Source: Paraburkholderia sp. PGU19
Lineage (GTDB): Bacteria > Pseudomonadota > Gammaproteobacteria > Burkholderiales > Burkholderiaceae
Length of the DNA: 64,000 bases
Reading direction: 5' to 3'
Assembly (NCBI RefSeq): GCF_013426915.1
Contig: NZ_AP023182.1
Span: 744,001 to 808,000, forward strand
In this document: positions 18,067-27,787 of the stretch, piece after piece
Layout: the number at the start of each line of letters is the position of its first letter
Numbering within the stretch: position 1 is the stretch's first letter
Translations under genes and position numbers: made by a program
Notes under the pieces: model-generated
Database searches by the model: none
What the model was told of the DNA's origin: nothing
Seen by the model: only the letters and a program-made list of their open reading frames with translations

Positions 18067-18996
18067 ATGTTCTATCTCGTCTCGCCCGAAGTACGCACAG
18101 CCGAAGTCTTCACGCGTATGCCGGAGAAATTCCGCAAACCCGATATTCAGACCGATTGGGCACGTGCGAATCGCGGCGGCCTCGCCACGGACTCGTTTCT
18201 CGAGGGCCCGGTATGGGACCCGGACGGCCATCTGTTCGTGACCGACATCCCACATGGCCGCGTCTTCCGGATTTCGCCTTTGGGCGAGTGGGAGATGGTC
18301 GTGCAGTACGACGGCGAGCCGAACGGCATGAAGCGTTTCGACGATTCGCATCTGCTCATCACCGACTATCGCAACGGCCTGATGCTGCTCGACATCGTGC
18401 GTGGCGAAGTGCGTCCGTTTCTCGAGCGGCGCAATTCCGAGCGCTTCAGGGGCGTGAACGATCTCACGTTCGATTCGCACGGCAACCTTTACTTCACCGA
18501 TCAGGGGCAGACGGGGCTGCACGATCCGACGGGCCGCGTGTACCGGCTGTCGGCGGACGGCAAGCTCGACATGCTGCTCGGCAATTGCCCGAGCCCCAAT
18601 GGACTTGTGCTGTCGCCCGACGAGAAGGTTCTGTACGTCGGCATGACGCGCGGCAACTGCGTGTGGCGCGTGCCGCTTCAGACCGATGGTTCCGTCAGCA
18701 AGGTCGGGCAGTTCTTCACGTCCTACGGTCCGAGCGGTCCGGACGGTCTGACCATCGATACCGAGGGTCGCCTCTTCGTCGCGAACCCGGGGCTCGGCCG
18801 CGCGTGGGTACTGAACCATCGCGCCGAACCAGTGGAAATCCTGACGAGCCCGGAAGGCGCTTCGCTCACCAATCTGTGTTTCGGCGGCCCGGACATGAAG
18901 ACGCTGTTCATGACCGAATCCGTTTCGGGAACAGTTTTCAAAGCCGACATGACGATTGCCGGGCCGCTCCCCAAGCGGGCGAAGCGGACCGTCTGA
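18067..18996 (+). CDS. SMP-30/gluconolactonase-family lactonase
   Basis: This 309-residue protein is a six-bladed propeller of the SMP-30/gluconolactonase/LRE family. Visible blade motifs are FLEGPVWDPDGHLFVTD (metal-ligand Glu), NDLTFDSHGNLYFTDQG (Asn/Asp ligands), PNGLVLSPDEKVLYVG and GPDGLTIDTEGRLFVAN. Such enzymes hydrolyse sugar-acid or aromatic lactones with a divalent metal. No signal peptide is seen. The start at 18067 is 22 bp after the dehydrogenase stop with GAGAAGG before it; the longer frame from 18001 overlaps the dehydrogenase. Confidence 0.92.
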   Translation: MFYLVSPEVRTAEVFTRMPEKFRKPDIQTDWARANRGGLATDSFLEGPVWDPDGHLFVTDIPHGRVFRISPLGEWEMVVQYDGEPNGMKRFDDSHLLITDYRNGLMLLDIVRGEVRPFLERRNSERFRGVNDLTFDSHGNLYFTDQGQTGLHDPTGRVYRLSADGKLDMLLGNCPSPNGLVLSPDEKVLYVGMTRGNCVWRVPLQTDGSVSKVGQFFTSYGPSGPDGLTIDTEGRLFVANPGLGRAWVLNHRAEPVEILTSPEGASLTNLCFGGPDMKTLFMTESVSGTVFKADMTIAGPLPKRAKRTV

Positions 18997-19068
18997 TCGC
19001 CTGGCGGGCCTGAGTGCCCGCCATACATCAATATGTCGCGCCGACAGAAGCGCGATGGAGGAGCAAAC

Positions 19069-20448
19069 ATGACCATGTCGCACACCCTTCGTGCCGACGG
19101 CGCCACGCGGCACGCACAAGCGCAGCCCGTTCCAGGCATTGCGAGCGAGGATTACGCGGCCAGCGAGCGCACGCTCGCCAAGGCATTCCGGCGAATCCTG
19201 CCGTTCATCTTTATCTGCTACGTCATCAGCTATCTCGACCGGACCAACGTCGGATTCGCCGCGCTGACGATGAACAAGGATCTCGGCCTGACGGCAGAGC
19301 AGTTCGGCTTCGGTGCAGGGCTTTTCTTCGTCGGCTATTTCCTCTTCGAGATTCCGAGCAACCTGATCATGCAGAAGGTCGGGGCGCGCGTGTGGATCGC
19401 ACGCATCATGATCACGTGGGGTCTCTTCTCGATGGCGACAGCGTTCGTTGTTGGCCCGAAGAGCTTTGCTGCCGCGCGGTTCCTGCTCGGTCTCGCCGAA
19501 GCGGGCTTCACGCCCGGCATCTACCTCTATTTCACGCACTGGTTTCCGGGCAAGTGGCGCGCGAAGGTCACTGCCGCGTTTCTCGTCGGCATTCCCGTCG
19601 CGAACATGATCGGGTCGCCCGTTTCAGGCGCGCTGCTCGAACTCGGCGGTTTGCACGGGCTGCGCAGCTGGCAGTGGTTGTTGCTGATCGAGGGCGTACC
19701 GGCTGTGATGCTCGGCATCGCCTGTCTGTTCGTGCTGGCTGACCGCCCCGAAAAGGCGAAGTGGCTGAGCGACGAAGAGAAGTCCTCGCTTGCGAAGCGC
19801 CTTGCGCTCGAACAAGGTGACATCGGCGCGCGTCACGGCAGCAACCTGCGCGACGCGATGACCAACTGGCGCGTATTCGTGCTCGCGTTCATCAACTTCT
19901 GCGGCATCGTCGGGTCGCTTGGCGTCGGTCTGTGGATGCCGCAAATCATCAAGCAGTTCGGCGTCGAGCACGCGGTCGTCGGCTGGCTCACGGCGATCCC
20001 GTACGCAATCGGCGCGGTTGTGATGCTCTGGTGGGCTCGCGTCGCCAATCGCTCGCAGAACCGCATTCCGTATGTGGCTGGCGCGCTGGTCGTTTCGGCC
20101 GTCGCGCTGTGCGCGAGCGCGTTCATCGACACGCCCGTGCTCAAGCTGATCGCACTGTGCTTCACAGTGAGCGGCATTCTCGCTTTCCAGGCGACGTACT
20201 GGGCCATTCCATCCGGCTTCCTCACGGGGCGAGCCGCTGCCGGCGGTCTCGCGCTCATCGTCTCGGTGGGCAATCTCGGCGGCTTCGTCGGTCCCTCGAT
20301 GATCGGCGCGCTCAAGCAGGTTTCAGGCGGCTTCACCGTGCCGCTGCTCGCGGTCTCAGGTGTGCTGCTGCTCGGTGCGCTGACCATCGCGTGGCTCGGC
20401 GACCCAGGCGCTGACGCAGGCGAAGCGCCTTCAGCCCACAAGGTGTGA
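19069..20448 (+). CDS. MFS transporter, anion:cation symporter (ACS) family
   Basis: A 459-residue, 12-helix transporter with ACS signatures: YLDRTNVGFAALTMNKDLGL in helix 1 and FFVGYFLFEIPSNLIMQKVG, then the RFLLGLAEAGFTPG segment. The family imports organic anions such as hexuronates, galactonate, glucarate, phthalate or tartrate by proton symport. GGAGGAGC before the ATG at 19069 supports the start. It follows the SMP-30 gene by 72 bp and precedes a porin, so it is the probable inner-membrane importer of the island's substrate. Confidence 0.9.
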   Translation: MTMSHTLRADGATRHAQAQPVPGIASEDYAASERTLAKAFRRILPFIFICYVISYLDRTNVGFAALTMNKDLGLTAEQFGFGAGLFFVGYFLFEIPSNLIMQKVGARVWIARIMITWGLFSMATAFVVGPKSFAAARFLLGLAEAGFTPGIYLYFTHWFPGKWRAKVTAAFLVGIPVANMIGSPVSGALLELGGLHGLRSWQWLLLIEGVPAVMLGIACLFVLADRPEKAKWLSDEEKSSLAKRLALEQGDIGARHGSNLRDAMTNWRVFVLAFINFCGIVGSLGVGLWMPQIIKQFGVEHAVVGWLTAIPYAIGAVVMLWWARVANRSQNRIPYVAGALVVSAVALCASAFIDTPVLKLIALCFTVSGILAFQATYWAIPSGFLTGRAAAGGLALIVSVGNLGGFVGPSMIGALKQVSGGFTVPLLAVSGVLLLGALTIAWLGDPGADAGEAPSAHKV

Positions 20449-20492
20449 TCCACGCATTCAAAACCAATCCATAAACACTGTTTGGAGACTCC

Positions 20493-21644
20493 ATGCTGTT
20501 CAAGAAAGCCAGCCACAACGTCAACACGAATTCCCGCCTGATGCTCGGCGCACTCGCAGCCGCCGGCATGAGCCTGACCTGCGGCGCCGCGCATGCGCAA
20601 AGCAGCGTCACGCTGTACGGCATTGCGGACGTTGGCATCGAGCACATCAACAATACGAGTGCTGGCGGCGCACAAACGCGCGAAGTGTCGGGCAACCTGT
20701 CCGGTTCGCGCTGGGGACTGAAGGGCGTTGAAGACCTCGGCGGCGGAATGAAGGCCATTTTCCAGCTGGAGAACGGCTTCAACATCAATGACGGCACGAC
20801 CGCTCAATCGACCAAAGGTCTTGGTGCGAACGCTGCAACGACTGCCCGGCTATTCGGCCGGCAGGCGTGGGTCGGGCTTGCCTATAAAAGTCAGCAGTTG
20901 ACCTTTGGCCGGCAGAACGCGCTGCTCTACGAACAGGCGGTGGCCTTCGATCCGATGGGCGCATCGTCGCGCTACTCGGTGCTGTCGCTCGACTACGCGA
21001 TGGCCGCGCGGATCGACAACTCTGCGAAGTACACGGGCGTATTCGGGCCGCTGACGGCACAGGCGATGTACAGCACGCGCTACGACACGGGTTATGGCTC
21101 CGAAGTGCCGGGTGCGGAAATCACCGGGCGCTTCTTCAGCGGCGCGCTGACCTTCGCGCAAGGGCCGTTCGCGGCAAGCGTGTCGTACGAGCAGCGCAAC
21201 AGCAACACGGTCGCGACCAACACGGGGACTGAGCGTCGCGCAACGGCAGCCGCTTCGTATCAGATTGGACCGGTGAAGGGCTTCGCGGGCTATCGCTATC
21301 TGCGTGCGTCGAATGCTTTTGTTCCTGCGAACCCGATCGTCGTTGCAAACGGCTCGGAAGCCAGCGCCGCGAACCTCTACTGGGCGGGCGCGCAGTTCTT
21401 TGCCACGCCGGCATTCGTGCTGACGGCAACGGCCTACTACCAGGACGTGCATTCGACCAGCGCCGATCCGTGGATCGCCGTGCTTTGCGCGGACTACCTG
21501 CTGTCGAAGCGTACCGATGTCTACGCGACGGCGGGCTTCGCGCGCAACAAAGGCGGCTCGGCGCTTGGCGTGAACGGTTATGGAACGGTCGCGGCCGGAT
21601 ACAACCAGACGGGCGTAGTCATCGGCATGCGCCAGAAGTTTTAA
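20493..21644 (+). CDS. outer membrane porin (Burkholderia OmpC-like)
   Basis: This 383-residue Gram-negative porin has a signal peptide cleaved after GAAHA (near residue 36) and a mature start QSSVTLYGIADVGIEH typical of Burkholderiales trimeric porins. It also has the RWGLKGVEDLGGGMKAIFQLE strands and a C-terminal aromatic ending (GVVIGMRQKF) used by the BAM complex. It forms a 16-strand outer-membrane channel. Its place between the MFS gene and the lactonase suggests it admits the island's substrate. TTTGGAGAC precedes the ATG. Confidence 0.95.
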   Translation: MLFKKASHNVNTNSRLMLGALAAAGMSLTCGAAHAQSSVTLYGIADVGIEHINNTSAGGAQTREVSGNLSGSRWGLKGVEDLGGGMKAIFQLENGFNINDGTTAQSTKGLGANAATTARLFGRQAWVGLAYKSQQLTFGRQNALLYEQAVAFDPMGASSRYSVLSLDYAMAARIDNSAKYTGVFGPLTAQAMYSTRYDTGYGSEVPGAEITGRFFSGALTFAQGPFAASVSYEQRNSNTVATNTGTERRATAAASYQIGPVKGFAGYRYLRASNAFVPANPIVVANGSEASAANLYWAGAQFFATPAFVLTATAYYQDVHSTSADPWIAVLCADYLLSKRTDVYATAGFARNKGGSALGVNGYGTVAAGYNQTGVVIGMRQKF

Positions 21645-21656
21645 GAGGCGAATGTC

Positions 21657-22703
21657 ATGCAGATCGTCCATGCGCCTCATTTGCCCGTTCGGCCTGAGTG
21701 GCTCGCGCTTCGCGACGAGCCGGTGCTCGAACCGGCGCTTGCCATCGTCGATGCGCATCATCACCTGTGGGATCGCCAGAGCGGGCGATATCTCGCGGAT
21801 GAGTTCGGCAAGGATGTGGCCAGCGGGCATCGCGTCGTGTCGACGGTCTACGTGCAATGCCGCTCGATGTTGCGCGAGCACGGTCCGGATGCGATGAAGC
21901 CCGTTGGCGAAGTGGAGTTCGCCAACGGCATCGCCGCGATGTTCGCGAGCGGTGCGCACGGGCCGGCGCGCTGCTGCGAGGCGATCGTCGGCGGCGCGGA
22001 TCTGACGTTGGGCGCGGAACTTGATGCCGTGCTCGAAGCGATGCTGCAGGTATCCGGCGGGTGCTTGCGGGGCATCCGCAATCCGCTCGCGTGGCATGCG
22101 AGCCCCGAGGTGAGTTCGAGCCCGGTGACGCCGCCGCGCGACCTGATGGCGAATCCGGCTTTCCGGCAGGGTGTCGGGGCGCTCGGCCGCTTCGGTTTGT
22201 CGCTCGACGCGTGGGTCTATCACACGCAACTCGACGACCTTTATGAACTCGCACGTGCGGCGGACCACGTGACTGTCGTCATCGATCATTTTGGCGGCCC
22301 GCTGGGCGTGGGTCCGCATGCCGGTCAGCGTGCGGCTGTTCATGCCGAGTGGAAACAGAAACTCGCGCGCCTTGCGAGCCTGCCCAACACGCGCATCAAG
22401 CTCGGCGGCGCGGGCATGAATGTGTTCGGCTTCGACTTCGCGACGCGCGAGCGTCCGCCGTCGTCGGAGGAACTGGCCTCCGCGTGGCGCCCATACTTCG
22501 ACATCTGCATCGAACTGTTTGGCGTGGATCGCTGCATGTTCGAAAGCAACTTTCCCGTCGACAAAGGGATGTTCAGTTACGGCGTGCTGTGGAACGCCTT
22601 CAAAAGACTCGCGTCCGCAATGTCCGTCGATGAAAAAGCCGCGCTCTTCAGCCGGACTGCGGCGGCCACTTATCGACTCGCGATTCCTGGAGACAACACA
22701 TGA
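21657..22703 (+). CDS. COG3618 amidohydrolase / lactonase (first copy)
   Basis: A 348-residue TIM-barrel amidohydrolase-2 protein of the COG3618 group (sugar lactonases, LigI-like hydrolases). The metal HxH lies in IVDAHHHLWD (about residues 30-39), a barrel His in VIDHFGGPLG, and the last-strand acid in FESNFPVDKG. Relatives open L-fucono-, L-rhamnono- or galactarolactones and 2-pyrone-4,6-dicarboxylate. It lacks a leader and is cytoplasmic. It starts 12 bp after the porin and overlaps the next gene by 4 bp (ATGA). The exact lactone cannot be told. Confidence 0.88.
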   Translation: MQIVHAPHLPVRPEWLALRDEPVLEPALAIVDAHHHLWDRQSGRYLADEFGKDVASGHRVVSTVYVQCRSMLREHGPDAMKPVGEVEFANGIAAMFASGAHGPARCCEAIVGGADLTLGAELDAVLEAMLQVSGGCLRGIRNPLAWHASPEVSSSPVTPPRDLMANPAFRQGVGALGRFGLSLDAWVYHTQLDDLYELARAADHVTVVIDHFGGPLGVGPHAGQRAAVHAEWKQKLARLASLPNTRIKLGGAGMNVFGFDFATRERPPSSEELASAWRPYFDICIELFGVDRCMFESNFPVDKGMFSYGVLWNAFKRLASAMSVDEKAALFSRTAAATYRLAIPGDNT

Positions 22704-23980
22704 AGACGAGCGCAACTGTTGCGGCAACCGAATTCAAGAATGGCGCTGAGGCCAAAGGATTAAGGAACATCACGGGCACCGAGTGGCGCTCGCTGTCACT
22801 AGCGGGACTCGGCTGGACGTTCGAAAGCTATGACTCGTTCCTGCTTTCGCTTCTGCTGCCGACGCTTGCTCTTCAGTTCGGGTTGAGCAAGGCGCAACTC
22901 GGGCTGTTCACGAGCATCACAGCGGCCGGGCAGATCATCGGCGGCATTCTGTTCGGCTATGTGTCGGACCGGTTGGGGCGCGTGCGCACCGCGCTGCTCT
23001 GCGTCGGGATTTATTCGCTGTTCTCGGGGCTGATTGCGTTTGCACCGAACGAGCACTGGTTCGCGACGTTGCGCTTCTTCGGCGCGTTGGGCATGGGCGG
23101 CACCTGGACGGCGGGCGCCGCGCTCATTGCCGAGACGTGGCACGCGAGCCGACGCGGCAAGGGCGGCGCACTGATGCAGATGGGGTTGCCTATCGGCGCG
23201 ATTCTCGCCATCACCATCTCGGGCATCGTCAGCGGCGTGAACGATGGGCTTGGCGGAAACAGCTGGCGGCTGCTTTTTCTGATCGGTGCGTCGCCGTTTT
23301 TCATCCTCTTCTGGGTCGCAAGAAAAACGCCTGAATCGCCGCTCTGGCTGGAGCGCAAGCAAGCAACGTCGTCGGTTCAGCATGTGGGCGCGGCGAGCAG
23401 CGACAAGCTCAATGTGCGTGGACTGCTGACGGCGTTCGGATTCATCTTCTTTTTGCAATACCTTTACTGGGGCGTCTTCACGTGGACACCGACGTTTCTC
23501 GTCACGGTGAAGCATCTCGACTTCGTGCATAGCCTGAAGTTCGTGCTTGCGCTGCAGTTCGGCGCGATCAGCGGGTTTCTGCTGTTTTCGGCATTCGTCG
23601 ACCGGCTCGGCCGACGGCCGATGTTCCTCGCCTATCTGCTGGTCGGGGCTGCCGCCGTGGGCGTGTACATCCTGTCGTCGGACGCGCTATTGCTGATGGC
23701 CGCGATCTTTCTGACCGGCTTTAGCGTGAACGGCATTTTCGCGGGGGCAGGTCCGTTCCTGGCGGAGATCATCGGCAACACGGCATCGCGCGGATTTCTG
23801 ATGGGCCTCGCATATAACGGCGGCCGTCTTGGCGGCTTCATCGCACCGTTGATCATCGGTGCGCTGGCGTCGACGTCGGGCGGATTCGCGCTGGGACTCG
23901 CGACGACGATCGTCGCGTTCATCGCCGCCGCCGTGGTTGTGTTTTCCGCGCCCGAAACGCGCGGCAAGGCGCTGTCGTGA
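22700..23980 (+). CDS. MFS transporter, aromatic acid/sugar-type (AAHS-like)
   Basis: A 426-residue, 12-helix transporter. GWTFESYDSFLLSLLLPTLA in helix 1, GYVSDRLGRVR in loop 2-3 and RFFGALGMGGTWTAGAALIAE in helix 4-5 fit the aromatic-acid:H+ symporter/SP-like branch, importing acids such as hydroxybenzoates. It is translationally coupled on both sides (4-bp overlaps with the lactonase and with the next MFS gene). Substrate probably related to the lactonase; unproven. Confidence 0.87.
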   Translation: MKTSATVAATEFKNGAEAKGLRNITGTEWRSLSLAGLGWTFESYDSFLLSLLLPTLALQFGLSKAQLGLFTSITAAGQIIGGILFGYVSDRLGRVRTALLCVGIYSLFSGLIAFAPNEHWFATLRFFGALGMGGTWTAGAALIAETWHASRRGKGGALMQMGLPIGAILAITISGIVSGVNDGLGGNSWRLLFLIGASPFFILFWVARKTPESPLWLERKQATSSVQHVGAASSDKLNVRGLLTAFGFIFFLQYLYWGVFTWTPTFLVTVKHLDFVHSLKFVLALQFGAISGFLLFSAFVDRLGRRPMFLAYLLVGAAAVGVYILSSDALLLMAAIFLTGFSVNGIFAGAGPFLAEIIGNTASRGFLMGLAYNGGRLGGFIAPLIIGALASTSGGFALGLATTIVAFIAAAVVVFSAPETRGKALS

Positions 23981-25215
23981 CGACGGCGGCACAACCCAGC
24001 TTTGTCAGCAGACTGTTTCCGGCCCTTGCTGAGGCATCGCTGCGACGATATCTGAGCGGGCAGGTCGCGTCCGTACTAGGAAGCTGGACGCAGAACGTCA
24101 CGCTGAACCTGCTCGTGTATCACCTGTCGGGGTCCGCGGCGATTCTCGCGCTGCTCAACTTCCTGCTGTACGGGCCGCAACTGATCGTCGCGCCGCTGGC
24201 CGGCTCGCGGATCAGTTCGGCCAACGCGAAGTGCGCGACGCTGTGCGTGCTCACGACGTCGCTGGTACTGACGGGCAGTCTTTTCACGTTATCGATGCTC
24301 GGTGTACTCGGCGTGAAACTGATACTCGCGCATGCGCTCGCCATCGGCGTGTCGAGCGCGGTCGAGACGCCCGCGCGCCAGGTCCTGCTGCTCACGAGCC
24401 TGGAAGATCCGTCGCATACGTCGAACGCCGTCGCGATGAACACGATGGTCTATAACGTCGGCCGCATGGTCGGTCCGACCGTTGCGGGCTTCGTCTATCC
24501 AACACTCGGGCCCAGAACATCGTTTGTGATTTATGCGTTGGCGCTGTGCTTCATGGCGACGTGCGTGCGTTCGATCAGAACGGCCTCAACGACGCGGCCG
24601 GCGCGTGCGGACAGCAGCCTGCGCGACGCGGTTGGCTACGTGATGTCCGATGCGTTCTCCGCACGTTATCTGCCGATTCTCGCGTGCGTCGGTCTGTTCG
24701 CCGGCAGCTATCAGACGCTCGTGCCGCTGCTCGCAGACCAGGGGTTTCACGACGCGGCTCGCTTTACCGGCGTGTTCTTCGCGTGCGCCGGCGCGGGTTC
24801 GTTGAGCGCGGCGGTGTTGTTGTCGTCGGCGATCGGCCCGTTGGCATCGCGAAGATTCATCGCGTGGGCGCCGTGGACGGCTGTCGTCGCCCTCGCGTTG
24901 CTCGCCGCGACGTCCGACTCGGCAGCCACGATACCGGCGTTTTACGCACTCGGCTTCAGCCTCACTTTCGCGGCCACGTCGACGAACGCGACCATCCAGC
25001 GGCAATGCCCGGAACACGTGCGCGGCGGGCTCGTCGGCATGTATGGAATGGCCTACAACGGCACGATGCCATTCGGCTATCTGCTCGTCGGCACCGCGTC
25101 CGAAGCGTTAGGCGTGCGGCACACGTTCGCAGCCATGGCGGTGGTGCTCGCCAGCGGCGTCATCGCCGTCATTGCGTGGCAACGATTCACGAATCAGCGC
25201 GCAGGCGCACAATAA
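23977..25215 (+). CDS. MFS transporter, EntS/MFS_3-like exporter
   Basis: A 412-residue transporter resembling the MFS_3 (enterobactin-exporter-like) branch: LRRYLSGQVASVLGSWTQNVTLNLLVYHLSGS at the N-terminus and NTMVYNVGRMVGPTVAGFVY mid-protein, both family hallmarks. This branch usually exports siderophores or drugs, unlike the importers around it, so it may expel a toxic intermediate. GTG start at 23977, overlapping the previous stop by 4 bp. Confidence 0.82.
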   Translation: MTTAAQPSFVSRLFPALAEASLRRYLSGQVASVLGSWTQNVTLNLLVYHLSGSAAILALLNFLLYGPQLIVAPLAGSRISSANAKCATLCVLTTSLVLTGSLFTLSMLGVLGVKLILAHALAIGVSSAVETPARQVLLLTSLEDPSHTSNAVAMNTMVYNVGRMVGPTVAGFVYPTLGPRTSFVIYALALCFMATCVRSIRTASTTRPARADSSLRDAVGYVMSDAFSARYLPILACVGLFAGSYQTLVPLLADQGFHDAARFTGVFFACAGAGSLSAAVLLSSAIGPLASRRFIAWAPWTAVVALALLAATSDSAATIPAFYALGFSLTFAATSTNATIQRQCPEHVRGGLVGMYGMAYNGTMPFGYLLVGTASEALGVRHTFAAMAVVLASGVIAVIAWQRFTNQRAGAQ

Positions 25216-25227
25216 ACGGAGACGACG

Positions 25228-26550
25228 ATGCAAACTGGATTCATGGACAAGTCCGAGATCGAGCGCCGGACCATACGAAAGGTCGTCTGGCGACTCATTC
25301 CCTTTCTGATGGTGTGCTACCTGCTTGCCTTTATCGACCGGGGCAACGTGGGCATGGCGTCCCTGCAGATGAATCACGACCTTGGCATGTCGGCAAAGGT
25401 CTTCGGCTTCGGCAGCAGCCTGTTCTTCATTTCCTACTTCTTTTGCGAGGTGCCGAGCAATCTCGCGCTGCAAAAATACGGCGCGCGAATCTGGATTGCC
25501 CGGATCATGATTACGTGGGGCATCGTGTCGGCCGCGACGGCGCTCGTGCATAACGCGACGACGTTCTACCTCCTGCGCTTCCTGCTTGGCGCCGCCGAGG
25601 CAGGCTTCTTCCCGGGCGTGCTGCTCTATCTGTCGTACTGGATTCCGGCGTCGTACCGTGCTCGCATCGTTGCGACCTTCATGGTCGCGATTCCGGCCGC
25701 GAGCTTCATCGGCTCACCGATCTCGGCGCTGCTCTTGCAGATGGACGGCTTCTGGGGTTTGCGCGGATGGCACTGGCTGTTCATTCTCGAGGGCATTCCG
25801 ACGGTGCTGCTCGGCGTTGCCTGTCTGTTCCTGCTTACCAATAAGCCGGAGAACGCTAAATGGCTCGACGACGACGAACGGACATGGCTCGTCAATGCGC
25901 TTGTCAGCGGGCACAAGGCGCCGAAGAAGGTGCCGTCGCTGCCGCTCGCACAACTGTTCCGCAATCGCTATGTGTTGTGTCTCGCTCTCGTCGATACGTG
26001 TGCGTCGGCGGCGGGCAGCACGCTGTCCGTGTGGCAGCCGCAACTGCTCAAGTCCTTTGGCCTGTCCGTCATGCAAACGGGCTTGCTGAACTCGGTTCCG
26101 TACGCAGTAGCTTCCGTGCTGATGGTCTACTGGGGCCGTCGCTCGGACCGGCTGGGCGAGCGCCGCTGGCACACCGTTGTGCCGATGCTGCTGATCGGCG
26201 TGGGCCTGTTCGCGACGTCGCTGAGCGGCTCACTGCTGCCGACGATCTGCATGCTGTGCGCGGTGCTCGTCGGCGCCTATTCGTTCAAAGGCCCGTTCTG
26301 GGCGCTGGCCACTGACATGCTGTCGAACAGCGCCGTGGCAGCAGGTCTCGCGACGGTCAATGCAATCGCGAATCTGCTCGGCGGCGGACTGATGGTGAAC
26401 GTCTACGGATGGGTGAAGGATGCGACGGGAAGCTACGCGCTGGCATTGATGCCGCTCGCCATCCTCACGCTCGTGAGCGTCGCAACCCTGTTGCTGCTAA
26501 CGCGCAATAGTTCGGCAAACCGTCTCGCTGGCAAGACGGAGACCATCTGA
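25228..26550 (+). CDS. MFS transporter, ACS family (second copy)
   Basis: This 440-residue ACS transporter is related to the one at 19069: FIDRGNVGMASLQMNHDLGM and FFISYFFCEVPSNLALQKYGARIWIAR match closely. It should import an organic anion by proton symport. It sits 12 bp after the MFS_3 gene with CGGAGACGACG before its ATG, and 2 bp before the exported amidohydrolase gene, so it is in the same transcript. Confidence 0.9.
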   Translation: MQTGFMDKSEIERRTIRKVVWRLIPFLMVCYLLAFIDRGNVGMASLQMNHDLGMSAKVFGFGSSLFFISYFFCEVPSNLALQKYGARIWIARIMITWGIVSAATALVHNATTFYLLRFLLGAAEAGFFPGVLLYLSYWIPASYRARIVATFMVAIPAASFIGSPISALLLQMDGFWGLRGWHWLFILEGIPTVLLGVACLFLLTNKPENAKWLDDDERTWLVNALVSGHKAPKKVPSLPLAQLFRNRYVLCLALVDTCASAAGSTLSVWQPQLLKSFGLSVMQTGLLNSVPYAVASVLMVYWGRRSDRLGERRWHTVVPMLLIGVGLFATSLSGSLLPTICMLCAVLVGAYSFKGPFWALATDMLSNSAVAAGLATVNAIANLLGGGLMVNVYGWVKDATGSYALALMPLAILTLVSVATLLLLTRNSSANRLAGKTETI

Positions 26551-26552
26551 AC

Positions 26553-27485
26553 ATGAGAATCACAACAAGGCGCGAATTTCTCCAGGCTGCTGGCGCCGCG
26601 CTGATGTCTGCATCGCTGCCGACGCTGGTCGGTGCCGAAGAGTCGTGGTCGAGCGGCACGGAACGGCCGGCGTTCAGGTTACCGGAGGGTGCCATCGACT
26701 GTCACATGCATATCTACGACGATCGGTTCCCGGTTGCGCCAGGCACGACGTTGCGTCCGCCGAATGCGACGGTCGCGCAATACCGGCTCCTGCAGGCGCG
26801 CCTCGGCGTGAGGCGCAATGTGGTCGTCACGCCGTCGACCTATGGAACGGATAACCGCTGGACGTTGGCAGCCATCAGACAGTTCGGCGACAACGCGCGC
26901 GGCGTTGCCGTCATCGACAGTTCGGTGGGCGATGCTGAACTGCAGAACCTGGATCGCGGCGGCATACGCGCGATTCGCTTCAACCTGAGTTATCCGGGTG
27001 CGGCGACGCTCGACATGCTTGCGCCGCTTGCTGCGCGCATTGCGAATCTCGGCTGGCATATAGAACTGGTGGTGCAGGGCGCGAGGTTGCCGGAACTCGA
27101 GCGTCATCTGTCCGCGCTGCCTTGCCCGCTTGTCATCGACCATATCGCCCATGTTCCGCAGCCGGGCGGGCTGTCTTCGGACGCATTGCGCACCGCGCGG
27201 CGCCTGGTCGACAGAGGCAATACGTGGATCACGTTGTCAGGGCCGTACGTCGACAGCAAGACGGGCGCGCCCGCGTATGAAGACGTTGCGCCCGTCGCGA
27301 AAACGCTGATCGACATGGCACCGGAGCGGATGCTATGGGGCACCGACTGGCCCCACCCGACGCAGAAGACCGACAAGCCGGATGATGCGAGCTTGCTGGA
27401 CACGATCGCGGGTTGGATCGGGCGGCCGGACTGGCAGTATCTGATATTCATCGACAACCCGGCGAAGCTGTACCGGTTTGCATAG
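26553..27485 (+). CDS. COG3618 amidohydrolase with Tat leader (galactarolactone-isomerase/LigI-like)
   Basis: This 310-residue TIM-barrel hydrolase begins with a twin-arginine leader (TTRREFLQAAGAALMSASLP), so it is probably exported folded to the periplasm. Metal residues are in DCHMHIYD, VIDHIAHV and LWGTDWPHP. The DCHMHIYDxRFP start resembles D-galactarolactone isomerase and 2-pyrone-4,6-dicarboxylate hydrolase. It is distinct in sequence from the cytoplasmic COG3618 enzyme at 21657, so the island has one lactonase on each side of the inner membrane. Last gene of the island. Confidence 0.87.
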   Translation: MRITTRREFLQAAGAALMSASLPTLVGAEESWSSGTERPAFRLPEGAIDCHMHIYDDRFPVAPGTTLRPPNATVAQYRLLQARLGVRRNVVVTPSTYGTDNRWTLAAIRQFGDNARGVAVIDSSVGDAELQNLDRGGIRAIRFNLSYPGAATLDMLAPLAARIANLGWHIELVVQGARLPELERHLSALPCPLVIDHIAHVPQPGGLSSDALRTARRLVDRGNTWITLSGPYVDSKTGAPAYEDVAPVAKTLIDMAPERMLWGTDWPHPTQKTDKPDDASLLDTIAGWIGRPDWQYLIFIDNPAKLYRFA

Positions 27486-27787
27486 CGCAGAGCAAATGTC
27501 GCGACGCGAGGGAATCGAAATGGCCATTTGGTCGCGCGCTCGCGGCGTTTCAGCGACTGCCAGACGACTGTTGCCTCAAGCTTGACGGTGCGCCGCTTCC
27601 GAACGTCCGCTCGAAACCGGCGGATTCAACCGATCGACGCAATAGTTTGATGGAATCGCGCCGCTGGACGGCGATGGGAACACGAGTCAATCGGTCCGCT
27701 ATGGCGTTAGCTAACCGCCGGGAGCTTTCGCTGACACATCCGTCAAATAGATGCAACCGTGTCAAGGTTACTGATTATCACCGGCAC

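Noticed and set aside
17788..19539. 583-residue minus-strand frame opposite the SMP-30 and dehydrogenase genes
   Set aside because: Antisense shadow of well-supported genes in high-GC DNA; no family features.
20850..22727. 625-residue minus-strand frame opposite the porin and lactonase genes
   Set aside because: Arg/His-rich antisense translation; both plus-strand genes have clear motifs and start sites.
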